Shown: one piece after another, positions 51,289 through 61,357 of the stretch | How the letters are laid out: each line of letters starts with the position of its first letter | Position numbering within the stretch: position 1 is the stretch's first letter | Assembly (NCBI GenBank): GCA_008704415.1 | Contig: VXIS01000089.1 | Span: forward strand, 81,968-145,967 | Direction of reading: 5' to 3' | DNA from: Sphaerosporella brunnea | Lineage: Eukaryota > Ascomycota > Pezizomycetes > Pezizales > Pyronemataceae | DNA: 64,000 bases | Notes under the pieces: generated by a model | What the model was told of the DNA's origin: nothing | Database searches by the model: none | The model's input: the letters and a program-made list of their open reading frames with translations, nothing else | Made by a program: the position numbers and the translations under genes

Positions 51289-53961
51289 ATGGCTCATCGT
51301 CCTCTGCGCCCCTCCGGATCGATCCTCCGTGGGACACATAAATACCTCGCCCACCACCCACACTCGCCTAGACCCTTTCCCTTCACACCCACTGCCATCA
51401 TCACCAACAACAACAACAACAACAACAACAACACCACCACCACCACTGCCACCGCCGTTCGTCGCTTCGTCACATCTTCGTCCTACTCTAATTTAACCTC
51501 GTCCTTAACGCGAATCTTGGGAATGTCGACCGACACCGCTATGGACGTCGACAAGCAGGCGAATGTCTCGCACCCGTTGATGTCTTCATTCCCCGTCCTG
51601 CTGCCTGAGATGCCGGAACTATTCTACGACCGTGAATCCTTTGTGGAGTATATCGAGTCCCTTCCACTCAAAAAGGCTGCTTCGGCTTCGACTGCGACGG
51701 AGACCCCGAAGAACGAATTCATGGACGCTCTCAAGTCGGCTGAGCCTACCCTTCCCGGAAACCTCATGTATACCGACAAAGGAGCGCTGACTCACGAGGG
51801 CACCGGCTTCCCCCTGCTGGACCTCTTTGTGGAACTTGAAAAGCTCATTTCGAACCAGCGCCTCGACGAGTTACTCACCAAAGCCTGGAATGAGTCGCCG
51901 ATCGACACTCTGAAGATTATTTTCCAGGCTCGGTCGATACATGCTGGAAAGAGCGACAAGCACCTCTTCTACAGGTGCATGGGATGGCTGCGGGAGCATC
52001 ATCCACTCACCTTCTTGGGAAACCTGGAATGGATCGTCAGACCCGTTGTGGAGAAGAAGCTCAAGAAGAAGGAGGAGCAGAAGGAGGGAGATGCGGTTGT
52101 GGTGGAGATGAAAGATGTTGAGGAGGTGGATGAGATGGATGTTAGGCGGTTTGACATCAAAGATGGTGGATCGCACGGGTACTACGCCGACCTGCTGAAC
52201 CTTCTTGTGCTTGCTGCCAAGGACCAGCTGCGATACGACATCGACCCGCGGCCCGTGCTCTGGACGCCTAAGGTGGAGAAGAAGAAGCCCGAAAAATCCC
52301 CCCTAAAGGGCAAGAGGGGCTGCAAGTCCGACCGCAAGTCCCGCATTGGGCAGGATGCCAAGAGGCGCGAGAAGGAGGAGCGCAAGGCACTACCTCCAGA
52401 CGAGCGCGAGCGCCTGCGGCAGGAAAACATCGCGAAGCACGAAGCGGCCATGGCGATCGCGAAGGAGGACGCCACCAAAAAGAAGCATGAGAGAGAGGTA
52501 GCTGACCACGCGGCCGTGGTCAAAAAGCTCAACGAAGATCCATTCTATCGTGCTCTCCACCTAGCGGTTGCACGTATCTTCGTCCAGGAGATCAAACGGG
52601 ATGAAGAGAAATTGGCCGCCTCGGAGAGGGACTCGGCGACCTTCTCCCTCGCTTCCAAGTGGGCTCCGTCACTCGAGAAGATGCATGACCGTGCTACGTG
52701 GATTACCTCCACTATGGCGGAACTCATGTTCACTCCGGAGTCCGTCAGCCAGGAAAAGCAGCCGAGGGAGGTGTACCTGAAGCACGCGCGTCAAAACTAT
52801 CGCAAGCATATTTCGGCCCTCCGGAGTGCAATTGATGTGGTGGAGGTCAAGATAGCTGCGAAGCGTTTCCAGGAGATTTACTACAACCGCGTCCCATCCC
52901 TCGCCATGGACCGATACAAGACCCTCTTCGCTGTCAAGGATCTGGAGCGTTTTGAGAAATATCTATCCGATGTGGCTTCAGGAAAGACCAAAATCTCCGG
53001 TGCCGTGATGTTGCCTTCTACGCTCGTCAAACAAGCCTTTGACAGCAACTCTGATTGTATAATCACAGGCTTGGACCGGGAACACCCCCCAACCAAGAGT
53101 GAGGTCGACCAATATGTAAAGCACAAGATCACCGAGCTGGAAAGCAAAGTCGTAGATGCACAATGGAACACGCTAGTGCAGAGAATCCGCGATTCCGGCA
53201 CCTTGGAGAACGCGATCGCCGTTGTGGATGTATCCGGTTCCATGTTCGGACCTACGTTCTCTGACGGAACCGCCCCAATGCACACGGCTGTCGGTTTGGG
53301 CCTTCTCATCGCACAGGTTGCAAAGCCCCCATTCGACAACGCCTTCATCACGTTCTCGCATAACCCAGAAATCGTCAAGCTAGACCCTCGAAAGGGACTC
53401 CGCGCGCTTGTCAAAGAGATGGAGCAGGCCAACTGGGCAATGACAACAGACTTCAACTCGGTGTTCGAAAAACTCATCCTCCCGATGGCTGTCAATAACA
53501 AAATCCCGCCGGAGCAAATGGTCAAGCGCATCTTCGTCTTCTCCGATATGCAGTTCGACCCGGCACCGGTCCACCGGATATCGCTGTCCTCGCCTTTCCA
53601 TTGGGATGAAACAAACCACCAACGCATCAAGCGCAAATTCGAGGAGGCTGGTTACGAGCTCCCCGAAATGGTGTATTGGAACCTGGCTGGAGGAAGGGAT
53701 GGCGGTCCCGCGCCTAAGCCGGTTACTGGTGAGGTCCCCGGCACGGCGCTGGTTAGTGGCTACTCCCAGGGCATGCTGAAGGTGTTCCTTGACACCGGCG
53801 ACATTGGGGAGCAGGAGGAAGAGGTGGAGGTGGTTACTGTTGACGATGACGGAGAGATTACGATCACGACGACGAAAGTCAAGAAGGAAATCGATCCCTT
53901 GGCGGTCGTTAAGAAGTCGATTGGCAATCCCGCCTTCCGTATGCTCCAGGTATTTGACTAA
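51289..53961 (+). CDS. DUF2828 / vWA-type protein with putative mitochondrial leader
   Basis: Intronless, 890 residues from the ATG at 51289. The first 78 residues are basic and Ser/Thr-rich, with an Asn run encoded by aac repeats and RRFVTSSSYSNLTSSLTRIL, resembling a mitochondrial presequence. A second in-frame ATG at 51523 (MSTDTAMDVD) starts a form without it. The DUF2828 domain begins FPVLLPEMPELFYDRESF and includes TDKGALTHEGTGFPLLDLF, LFYRCMGWLREHHP and GYYADLLNLLVLA. A long Lys/Glu insert (about 330-420) follows. The C-terminal third is a vWA-like fold with the MIDAS DVSGSM in IAVVDVSGSMFGPTFSDGT, then VKRIFVFSDMQFDPA and ELPEMVYWNLAG. DUF2828 proteins occur in fungi, plants and giant viruses; the function is unknown. 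The Lys-rich insert reads KKKPEKSPLKGKRGCKSDRK. Confidence 0.88.
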   Translation: MAHRPLRPSGSILRGTHKYLAHHPHSPRPFPFTPTAIITNNNNNNNNNTTTTTATAVRRFVTSSSYSNLTSSLTRILGMSTDTAMDVDKQANVSHPLMSSFPVLLPEMPELFYDRESFVEYIESLPLKKAASASTATETPKNEFMDALKSAEPTLPGNLMYTDKGALTHEGTGFPLLDLFVELEKLISNQRLDELLTKAWNESPIDTLKIIFQARSIHAGKSDKHLFYRCMGWLREHHPLTFLGNLEWIVRPVVEKKLKKKEEQKEGDAVVVEMKDVEEVDEMDVRRFDIKDGGSHGYYADLLNLLVLAAKDQLRYDIDPRPVLWTPKVEKKKPEKSPLKGKRGCKSDRKSRIGQDAKRREKEERKALPPDERERLRQENIAKHEAAMAIAKEDATKKKHEREVADHAAVVKKLNEDPFYRALHLAVARIFVQEIKRDEEKLAASERDSATFSLASKWAPSLEKMHDRATWITSTMAELMFTPESVSQEKQPREVYLKHARQNYRKHISALRSAIDVVEVKIAAKRFQEIYYNRVPSLAMDRYKTLFAVKDLERFEKYLSDVASGKTKISGAVMLPSTLVKQAFDSNSDCIITGLDREHPPTKSEVDQYVKHKITELESKVVDAQWNTLVQRIRDSGTLENAIAVVDVSGSMFGPTFSDGTAPMHTAVGLGLLIAQVAKPPFDNAFITFSHNPEIVKLDPRKGLRALVKEMEQANWAMTTDFNSVFEKLILPMAVNNKIPPEQMVKRIFVFSDMQFDPAPVHRISLSSPFHWDETNHQRIKRKFEEAGYELPEMVYWNLAGGRDGGPAPKPVTGEVPGTALVSGYSQGMLKVFLDTGDIGEQEEEVEVVTVDDDGEITITTTKVKKEIDPLAVVKKSIGNPAFRMLQVFD

Positions 53962-54345
53962 AGGGGAGGGGGGGGGGGGGGCAAGGGCAAAAGGTGTTTG
54001 GGCGTTGTATCATAGTCTGGGTTTCTGTGTATTCTACCATATCTCCACTGTGCATAGGCAAATGGGATTGTTTGGGTTTTCATATTCTTGACACTGTTTA
54101 AATCATGTGTCACTCTTGGATCACAGTGGTACTCGTATTCTGGTTTTTAACTTCCCTATCGACAACGACTGGTGGCTACTTGACTGCATCGAAAGTACGA
54201 AAAGTATTCGCACTCCTCTCTCGGTGAAGGTGGCGGAGCCAGAAGAGGCTGATGCTATTTTGGCGAGTTTTTTGTGGGTGTAGATATGGGGTCATCCCAC
54301 TCACACGTGACACAAAATACATTTAAAGAGAAAAGAAACACAGAC
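53962..54345. other. Intergenic spacer
   Basis: 384 bases with a G-run directly after the DUF2828 stop (about 53970-53981). No gene seen. Confidence 0.5.
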
Positions 54346-54468
54346 GGCGAGATGGCCGAGTGGTCTAAGGCGCTGGTTTTAGGTTCCTCTCCTTTCCTTA
54401 TGGAAAAGGAGCAGTTTGTCCCAATTCACCAGTCAGAAATGGCGTGGGTTCAAATCCCACTCTCGTCA
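54346..54468 (+). tRNA. tRNA-Leu (anticodon UAG) with 43-nt intron
   Basis: Acceptor stem GGCGAGA (54346-54352) pairs with TCTCGTC (54461-54467), and the discriminator A is at 54468. The D arm is TGGCCGAGTGGTCTAAGGC. Anticodon stem CTGGT (54373-54377) pairs with ACCAG (54428-54432) around loop TTTAGG, anticodon TAG at 54380-54382. An intron of 43 nt (54384-54426) sits after position 37. A long variable arm and T arm GTGGG-TTCAAAT-CCCAC follow. A T-run at 54475-54484 is a Pol III terminator. The gene lies head-on to the SDR gene, whose stop is 69 bases downstream. Confidence 0.95.
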
Positions 54469-54474
54469 ACAGTA

Positions 54475-54485
54475 TTTTTTTTTTC
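54475..54485 (+). terminator. Pol III T-run terminator of tRNA-Leu
   Basis: Ten or more consecutive Ts begin about six bases after the tRNA 3' end, the standard RNA polymerase III stop. Confidence 0.85.
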
Positions 54486-54536
54486 TTTTTTGATTCCCAT
54501 TCCACAAAAATGCACCAGGTGGTATATCTACCGTTT

Positions 54537-55402
54537 CTACAACTTCGCCGCACAATGGCTCCCACCATCTACCGTGATGGTGGCGCCATTGATATAGGCG
54601 CCGGCCCTACTCGCCAAAAAGATGCACGCACCGGCCACATCCTCCGGCGTGCCGATCCTGCCCAAGGGCACGCCCGCCTCAATCTTGTCCTTAAACCTCT
54701 CCAACGTGGCCTTCATCATCTTGCTCTCGAACGGGCCGCAGGCAAGGACATTGCTAGTGATACCACGCCTGCCGAGATGCGAGCTGAACACGCGGCTCAG
54801 ATGGTGCAATCCGGCCTTGGAGGCGGAATACGCATACGTCTCGAGGGCGGGGACGCGCAAGCCGTCGATGGAGCCGATGTGGATCACGCGGGCGGGGTCC
54901 AGCGGCGGCCGCGACGCGGCCACGAGCAGCGGCGTCAGCGCCTGCGTCAGCGTGAACACGCGCTGCAGGTTCAGCGTCAGCACCTTGCTGAACGCCGCGT
55001 CCGGGTAGGTGTCGTAGCTCTCGCCCCAGTTCGCGCCCGAGTTGTTGACCAGCACGTGCAGTGCGGTTTCGCGCGCCGAGAGCGCCGCCGCCAGCGCCGC
55101 GATCGAGTCCAGCTGCTGCAGGTCGCAGGGCAGCGCGACGGCTTTGCCGGGCCCTTGCGCGCTCAGCGCCGCGGCCGCGCTCTCGCACGCGGCGCCGTCG
55201 CGCGACGAGATGTAGACGCGCGCGCCGGCGGCGACGAAGCCGGACGAGATCATCAGCCCGATGCCTTTCGCGCCGCCGGTTACGAGCACCACTTTGTCTT
55301 TTACTGAGAAGCTGGGGTTGCGTTAGCGTTGTTGTTTTTTTTTGTTTTTTTTTTTTTGGTTTGGCGGGTGAGGTGGTGTGCTTACAGGTTTGATACGTCC
55401 AT
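54537..55402 (-). CDS. Short-chain dehydrogenase/reductase (classical SDR)
   Basis: Exon 1 (55402-55386, MDVSN) and exon 2 (55311-54537) encode 263 residues; the 74-nt intron contains a long A-run on the minus strand. Landmarks: KVVLVTGGAKGIGLMISSGF (TGxxxGIG cofactor loop), PCDLQQLDS, LVNNSGANWGE (NNxG), RVIHIGSIDGL with catalytic Ser, and ETYAYSASKAGLHHL with catalytic Tyr-x3-Lys. GRIGTPEDVAGACIFLASRA and GATITVDGGSH close the fold. It resembles fungal RhlG-like oxidoreductases, which act on ketones or acyl-ketones with NADP(H); the substrate is unknown. The active site is intact. The coding region is unusually GC-rich (GCC/GCG stretches) compared with neighbouring genes. Confidence 0.9.
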
Positions 55403-56723
55403 GGCTGCTGCTACTTGTGCTTGTTGGATATGTGCGGTGCTGATTGCTCTGTATTTATTTAGGTGCCCCGTTGTGGACGTTGCACAGAAATCTGGGGCCG
55501 AGATGCCGAGGCTTGTTGGCCGCACGCGGCGCCTTTTAGCTTGTGCGGCTTACGTTGGGTATAGACTTCTAGTTAAATCTACTCTACCTGCGGCAAGGTG
55601 GACTTCGGAAAATATTGGCGGCTCCGTTTTGGGGACTGGCCGGAAATATGGATATCCCTCGATGTGTGTGGATTTCCGTTTTTGCGAAAAGGTTGGTGGT
55701 CGAGTGACACACTGTGGTTTGTCTCGGATCAATAGACAAAATCTTGAAACCTCGACAGCCCAGGCCTCAAATGAGTTCTACTACATATAGAAAAGGACTT
55801 CCTTCTAAATACGAATTCATTTGTTTGAGTCGTGTGCCTGTTTCTTCGCATTTTTTTGGCTGCTTTCTGTGGTTCCAGCTTCACTTCCTTCACCTTCATC
55901 ACGGGTAGATCTATATCTCCTTGCCAGCGGCCTTTTTGGAGGCTCCTGTTTCTCCTTTCTCCATAGAAAACTGCTCGTTCCTCTGTTTAGCTACACTCTC
56001 CTCGTGTTCCTTACCTTTTCATGCACTCGCTGTCTTGTTATCTCGAGGACCCGGGTTGCATCGCGCTGGTGGGGTCACTGCATCACCGTAAATCACTTGC
56101 ACCAACAAGATTTAGTTTGATCTTATCTTTTGCTATCTCACGAGTTCGCTTTATTGTGTGTTCCGCCAAACGTGATTTTCCGTCCCTTGGCACCCGCTTG
56201 GTGGCGGCGAGTGAAACACTGACTGCGCCCGATGCAGTATTCTGCACGACCTTGGTTGTAAAATGCAGTATTCATAGTACCACACCCACGAACACAAAAA
56301 AACAAAAGCCAAACACTGGTAGGTACACCCACGAACTTGAACACAAAGCAAAAGCCAAACAAAAGCCAAATACTAGTACGTTAATCTCCGAAAGAAAAGC
56401 CAACCTCTTGCCAGCTCGTGCTGGGTCCGCTCGTCATCCTCTTCACGCAGCCTCTCGAGCTATAAGCACCGCAGTTGAAGAGTCATGAAGCTTAACATTT
56501 GGCCAGCGATAAAAAAAAAAAAGTTCGCATCCACCGCTATTAGCCAGAATCACCAACACACGCAAAGCAAACCACACTTCCATCGCTCCTCCCTGTGCCG
56601 CGAAGAACTTGTTCGCTCGGTGTTAAACAACGCCTTCTCGCTCGAGCGACATCTATGAAATCTGTTAGCCATCCAAACACCAAAAACCTTTTTTTTTTCG
56701 ACAAACATTGGGACTTAAAAAAA
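55403..56723. other. Gene-poor spacer
   Basis: About 1.3 kb with no supportable gene. A short direct repeat (cacccacgaac...aaaagccaaacactggta) occurs twice at 56280-56380. Confidence 0.45.
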
Positions 56724-57671
56724 ACGGAAATTATGCAGAATACCCCCCGTGGGTGACAAAATTTGTAGGATACCCCTCGATCTGAAATTCTATGCAGCAT
56801 GCCCCCAATTCGCGCATGCTGTTTATGCAATATACCCCCACAACAATCAGCATTATGCAGGATACCCTCACCCAGATAAACAGCCACCAAAGCACAAATA
56901 GAGAGTGTGAAAACCCAGGACAAGTTAAATCGGCCTCATGGAATTGATTAATGTCATTGATTTTCTGGTAGTGATTGTGACAACAGTAGAATCGTGGGGA
57001 GAGTTGGTTGATGATGCGATCCGTGAATTTCTTGGCGCGACAGAAAATCGTGTATAAATTGGAGCCCAAAAGAAAACCCGTGAAATGGCCACGACGAAAG
57101 CTGTTCGAAGGTCAGAATCTGATCCCTTTGCTTGGATTCAGGCTACAGCACTAAAATTTCAGGCTCGGCTCCGGGCGAAAAATGTAGGATATGTCGTTGA
57201 TTTTGACTTTCAGCCCGCCTAAGTTTGCGGATAATCTGTAGTCTGAAATTTTTTGAACAAGCAAAGGGAAAAGAACTCTAGTGGAAGCGGGTTGCATTAT
57301 TTTATTAAGTTCAAAGGGTCCTGCATTGCTGCAAGCGGGGTGTTGTTGGTTAGTTAACGGCTCCAAATACATACGTGCAGGAACTCAACACGCAGCCACG
57401 CTTTTCAAGCGTCTCTCACAGTGACAGTCATGGCGACAGCAGATATCAATTTCGGAGACCTTTCTTGATTGGATTTGTACTCGTGACCCCCGCCAACCGT
57501 GTTCTGATTGCCTTTTTTTTTGCGCTGGGGTATCCTGCATAATACTGATTGTTGTGGGGGTATGTTGCATAAACAGCATGCGCGAATTGGGGGCATGCTG
57601 CATAGAATTTCAGATCGAGGGGTATCCTATAAATTTTGTCACCCACGGGGGGTATTCTGCATAATTTCCGT
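56724..57671. mobile_element. 948-bp inverted-repeat element with repeat-bearing 144-bp arms
   Basis: The left arm 56724-56867 and right arm 57528-57671 are reverse complements with only about four mismatches. Each arm holds five degenerate 30-bp units, each opening ggggtatcctgcata or a variant (right arm starts near 57527, 57556, 57589, 57618, 57648). The interior of about 660 bases carries no convincing ORF. Outer borders abut A-runs, so the target duplication is masked. The arms are open in one frame, with a repeated G-x-L-H/G-V-x-x-x pattern, which follows from the 30-bp period. Confidence 0.8.
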
Positions 57672-57781
57672 AAAAAAAAAACAAAAAGTCTTCTTTACCG
57701 AGTGAGAGTGTATGAGTTTATCCTACCCAACATTATCAGCAACTCCAACTCTCAAAAACCCCCACGAGCATACATACACTA

Positions 57782-58515
57782 CTACTCCATCCTCTGCGCA
57801 ATCCTTCTAAAAACCCTCTCGATCCTCGATCCCTTCTTCTTCATCGGCTTCGGGCCGATGTAGTACTCGTGAGTGTTTCGGTAGGCGTCATCGTACGGGT
57901 TGACACTGCCGGCACGGAACTGGGCGTAGTGGAATTCGGCCGAGTTGCGGAACTCGAACTCGGGGGTGGTGGTAGTGGAGGGCATTGTTTTGATGTAGTG
58001 GTAGTAACTGGAAATCGAAGACGTGGAAATGATCTGATGTGGAGGGAAGGAGATGGCCCTGCTTCGCTTCGAAGGGCGCTCGTTCCCAGTGTTCGTGGTC
58101 GGTGCGTTGTACGGGTACGGGCGCTTGTTCGATTTCCACGGCAGATCAAGAGGGCGCGCTGAGTCCAGGACCTCCGGCCCAAGGATGCCGTGGATGTCTT
58201 CCACGACATCGTGGCTGTAGCATTTGGCCACGCCGGCGATGCCAAGGGACGAATATTGGGCCAGAAGTTCTCCTTCGCTTTGCCTCGTGGTCTCCCACTG
58301 CCAACTGTCTTTGAGGACCCACTGCGTGGAGCAACCGTCGTTGTCGGAAATGGGTCCGCGGTTTATATAGCTGGTTTCTGTTCTGTAAAAGTTTAATCCG
58401 AGTCACCGAAGCATAAGAGGGGTCAAAGTATGAAAATATGGTGTTGACTCACCGGAGTCAATCATTATTGTCCTCCATACCATCACTCTACACCCGACGA
58501 GGCAGTCGATGTAGC
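57782..58515 (-). pseudogene. FunK1 fungal kinase fragment fused to unrelated tail
   Basis: A minus-strand exon ending at 58453 (RVMVWRTIMIDS, gtgagt donor) joins 58377 across a 75-nt intron. It then reads ETSYINRGPISDNDG and STQWVLKDSWQWETTRQSEG, followed by ELLAQYSSLGIAGVAKCYSHDVVEDIHGIL. The LKDSWQ...EGELL...GVA-YSH pattern is the N-lobe of the FunK1 family (fungus-specific protein-kinase-like). NERPSKRSRA resembles that family's linker, but the catalytic HRD and DFG regions are absent. Instead the frame ends in a tail of about 70 residues (MPSTTTTPEFEFRNSAEFHY...RIERVFRRIAQRME), which could be a separate small gene starting at 57986. Kinase activity is not possible from this piece. Confidence 0.55.
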
Positions 58516-58920
58516 CTGTCAAAGTTCAAGACGAAGACTGGAGACGGGAAGAAACATCGAAACATTTCGGAGAGTGTGGTGCTACTGTGCATGGAGTTGT
58601 AGGGGTGCTCACAGAATAGTGATTCAATCATCACTGTGTATCACTCGAAATGCTGAAGTCGAATCTATTCGACTGGCAGAGAGGCCTATCCCAGCACTGC
58701 GCGCTGTATTATCTGGATACCTACTACTAGCACACCACATGCCGTCGCCGGCCATTCTGCTTCTGCAAATCCGCAGCAGAGAAATGACAGCGACAGCCAT
58801 CACTCCAAAGAAGTTATTGGCTAGTAGTTCTTTCACCTCGAGCTTTGCCCTTTTCATTTTACCGCCCAAAACCAAAAATTTGTTTGAATAAAAACTCTAT
58901 AGAAACCAACCCCCTAACTA
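58516..58920. other. Intergenic spacer
   Basis: Nothing supportable is seen in these 400 bases between the FunK1 remnant and the J-protein gene. Confidence 0.4.
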
Positions 58921-60082
58921 TTACAGCGCCTTACCAGGACGTGCCTTGGTCCGTCTCCTCGGCAATCCCTCACCAGCACGGACAACTTTCGCAGGCGCAC
59001 CCTTCTTCTTAGGCTTCTGGGTAGCAGCCGGAGCAGCCTCCTTGACGACCTCCTCCTCCTCCTCGTCCACCTCCTCCTCGCCGGCAGCCTTCTTCCCAAG
59101 GAAGCGTCCAAGCGTGAGATTCCAGATTCCGCGCGGCAGCCCAAAGAGCAAAGTATCGCTCCACTTAGGAGCGCGGATCTCGCCGGGGTCTAGCAGCAAC
59201 TCCTCAACGCCATCTTCAGCCCCGTTCAGCAAAAACACGTCTCCGCTGGCGGGATCAACCACAAAGCTCTTTCCGTTCGGCTGTGTGACCCTTCTGCGCG
59301 GCTGCGAAGGCTGCGGCGTATTTTCGCCCGAGTCGCCACCCTTCTTCCGACGCTCACGACGAGGGCGGGTGGCGGTGGCGGCTTCACCAAGTGCTTCGTC
59401 CAGCCCAGGAAGATCCCCAGCAGCCTGGCGCACCTCGCGGATGACATTCGCCATGAACTCCCGCTGACGCTTGGCGGTCAAAGACAAGACGACATAATGG
59501 GCGGCGCCGGCAACGAGGTAGATGAAGAACAGTACGCTGCCGATACCCGGGCGGAAGCGAGCATAGTAGTAACCAGTACCCCTCCACTTCGGGAATCCGT
59601 TCTTGAGGAAGTGGTCGTAGCGGTCACGCATAGGGCCTCGAAGGATGTTGGCAATCAGTCCCAGCCGTGTGAAGCGTTCCGAGGCCTTTTTGTGCTCGGC
59701 GGCCTGCTGTGCTCGGGTGGCGGATTTATTGGGCTTGAATTTGTCCGGGTGGATGCGGGCGGAGGTCTTGCGGTACGCTTTGTTGATGTCGTCGAGGGAC
59801 GCTGCAGGGCCATTTTTGACACCGACGAAATCTGTGATGTGTCAATGCGGCGTAAGACACAGACGGGAGGAAAGCACGGACCATAGAAAGTTACACCCTC
59901 GCCTTCATGAAGCTCAAGCTCATCGCGGATACGGAAAATCTCATGGTCTGTGGTACTGCACTGTTAGCATGATAGCTCAAAGCAATTGTTGGGTTTGCGA
60001 TACCTTCTTTTGACCAGCCGTAAGCGAAGACCGCCGAAAAAAGGCTGCAGAATAGCAGCGTGAAAATTGCAGCGGCTCTCAT
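58921..60082 (-). CDS. ER J-domain protein (Erj5/DNAJC1-like)
   Basis: Exons 60082-60004, 59947-59882 and 59831-58921 encode 351 residues. The signal peptide is MRAAAIFTLLFCSLFSAVFA. FRIRDELELHEGEGVTFYDFVGV leads into a J domain with the HPD motif in TSARIHPDKFKPNKS and the helix ERFTRLGLIANILRGPMRDRYDHFL. One membrane helix (IGSVLFFIYLVAGAAHYVVL) follows at about residue 165. The rest is a cytosolic or nuclear-side basic and acidic tail (EEEVDEEEEEVV; KPKKKGAPAKVVRAG; final RTKARPGKAL). This layout of signal peptide, luminal J domain, single TM and charged tail matches yeast Erj5 and mammalian DNAJC1. These recruit the Hsp70 Kar2/BiP in the ER lumen. Confidence 0.9.
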
Positions 60083-60464
60083 GCTGATGAGACGGAGAAT
60101 TGCAGGTCTTCGTTGTTCGAATGCACCTTTTGCTGGTTGCCGTTAAGGAAACGTGGAGGTTACAAAGTTAGGGGGCCGGCAGGGTACAGCACGCCCCAAT
60201 CGGGGGGGGGGGGGTTGGCATGTCACGTCGGGTAAGATGTTAGGGCTGGCAACCCGTTCACTGCGTTCAGCACAGCGGAAATTGATACATACAGAATCAC
60301 CGGAGCACACTACAATTGAGATATACCAGATAACAGCCATAAACCAAACACTTGCTATACTAAACGAGCTAAAAAAACAAAGAAACCAAATCACGCATCT
60401 ATGAACCAAAGGAAGGGAAAGCAACGATTCCATCTACCGAGACGCCAGAGCCATCATTATTAAA
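60083..60464. other. Intergenic spacer with G-run
   Basis: 382 bases with a G-run at about 60201-60212. No gene seen. Confidence 0.45.
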
Positions 60465-61283
60465 CTAGAGATCAAGCTGCTTGCGCAACTCTTCACGTTT
60501 CCTACGCCTTGCAGCCGCATCATCAGAACGAACAGAAAGCGTACTGCTGGCATCCGCCTCGTCAAGTCCAAGAATGTCGGTCTCCGACCTGCTGGCGAGG
60601 CTGGAAGCCCCGCCAGGATAATGTGACGAGTTAGGTTGTGGAGATAAATCCCGTCCTTGAGGCGATCGAGACTTCAAGGCTGATAAAGAACGGAAATCGG
60701 GGCGTTGAGCAGAGGACGGAGGCAAAGGAACAGGCGGCATGTGTCGAACAGCAGAGCGTAAAGGTCGGGGAGCAGTAACTGTTTCCGGGGATTCAGGAAA
60801 GGCGCCGGTTAATGGTGACACGTGAACCGCCTTCTCGGGAATGTTGACCGGATCAGCGTAAAGTTGTCTGGTGATGGCCGGCTTTGAAACCAGTCTTGGT
60901 GCGCCTTCTAGAGGCGCAAATCCATTACCGGTGAGAATCCCAGGTCCGGGGACGGATCCAACTGGTCTTGTCAACGCTCGAGGAGACGCAATTGGAACTG
61001 TAGCCTTTCTGCCCCTCTCCACCTCTAGTCTTTCGATCCTCTCCGCCACTCTGCGCTCAACCTCCGCTTCTATAGCAAGATGCCTCTGCCACGCTGCCCA
61101 CTCCATTTCGTCCATTTCAACCATATTATCTCCCCTCCTCTCGACCCGCTCAACGGCCTGTCGCGCGCGCTCCACCAATAAATCATCGCTAATTAGTTCA
61201 TGGCTGATATTGTGATTTTGATAAAAGTCGAAAGAATTTTTTGTCGCTACACCGTCAACACCGTCAACACCTCGTTTTCGCAT
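60465..61283 (-). CDS. Coiled-coil hypothetical protein
   Basis: From the ATG at 61283 the frame has 272 codons. Residues 20-95 form a charged coiled coil (DDLLVERARQAVERVERRGD; MEWAAWQRHLAIEAEVERRV, AERIERLEVERGRK). A Pro/Ser-rich disordered region follows (PVPLPPSSAQRPDFRSLSAL; SPQGRDLSPQPNSSHYPGGA). A conserved-looking C-terminus carries SETDILGLDEADASSTLSVR and a final basic helix RRRKREELRKQLDL. I do not recognise a family. The frame is open further upstream but that part overlaps the PRA1 coding exon and reads nonsense of it, so the chosen start is preferred. It lies 75 bases downstream of PRA1 on the same strand. An additional 5' exon cannot be excluded. Confidence 0.6.
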   Translation of the reverse strand: MRKRGVDGVDGVATKNSFDFYQNHNISHELISDDLLVERARQAVERVERRGDNMVEMDEMEWAAWQRHLAIEAEVERRVAERIERLEVERGRKATVPIASPRALTRPVGSVPGPGILTGNGFAPLEGAPRLVSKPAITRQLYADPVNIPEKAVHVSPLTGAFPESPETVTAPRPLRSAVRHMPPVPLPPSSAQRPDFRSLSALKSRSPQGRDLSPQPNSSHYPGGASSLASRSETDILGLDEADASSTLSVRSDDAAARRRKREELRKQLDL

Positions 61284-61357
61284 CAACTCATCCCCTACTA
61301 CACCCCCACCCCCCGCGAGTCCATGTCTTGTCGTTAAAGGAGTTCGCGGAAAGGACC

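Noticed and set aside
54444..55307. A 287-codon plus-strand open frame
   Set aside because: It is the antisense shadow of the GC-rich SDR gene; composition is Arg/Ala-rich and has no domain, while the minus strand has full SDR motifs.
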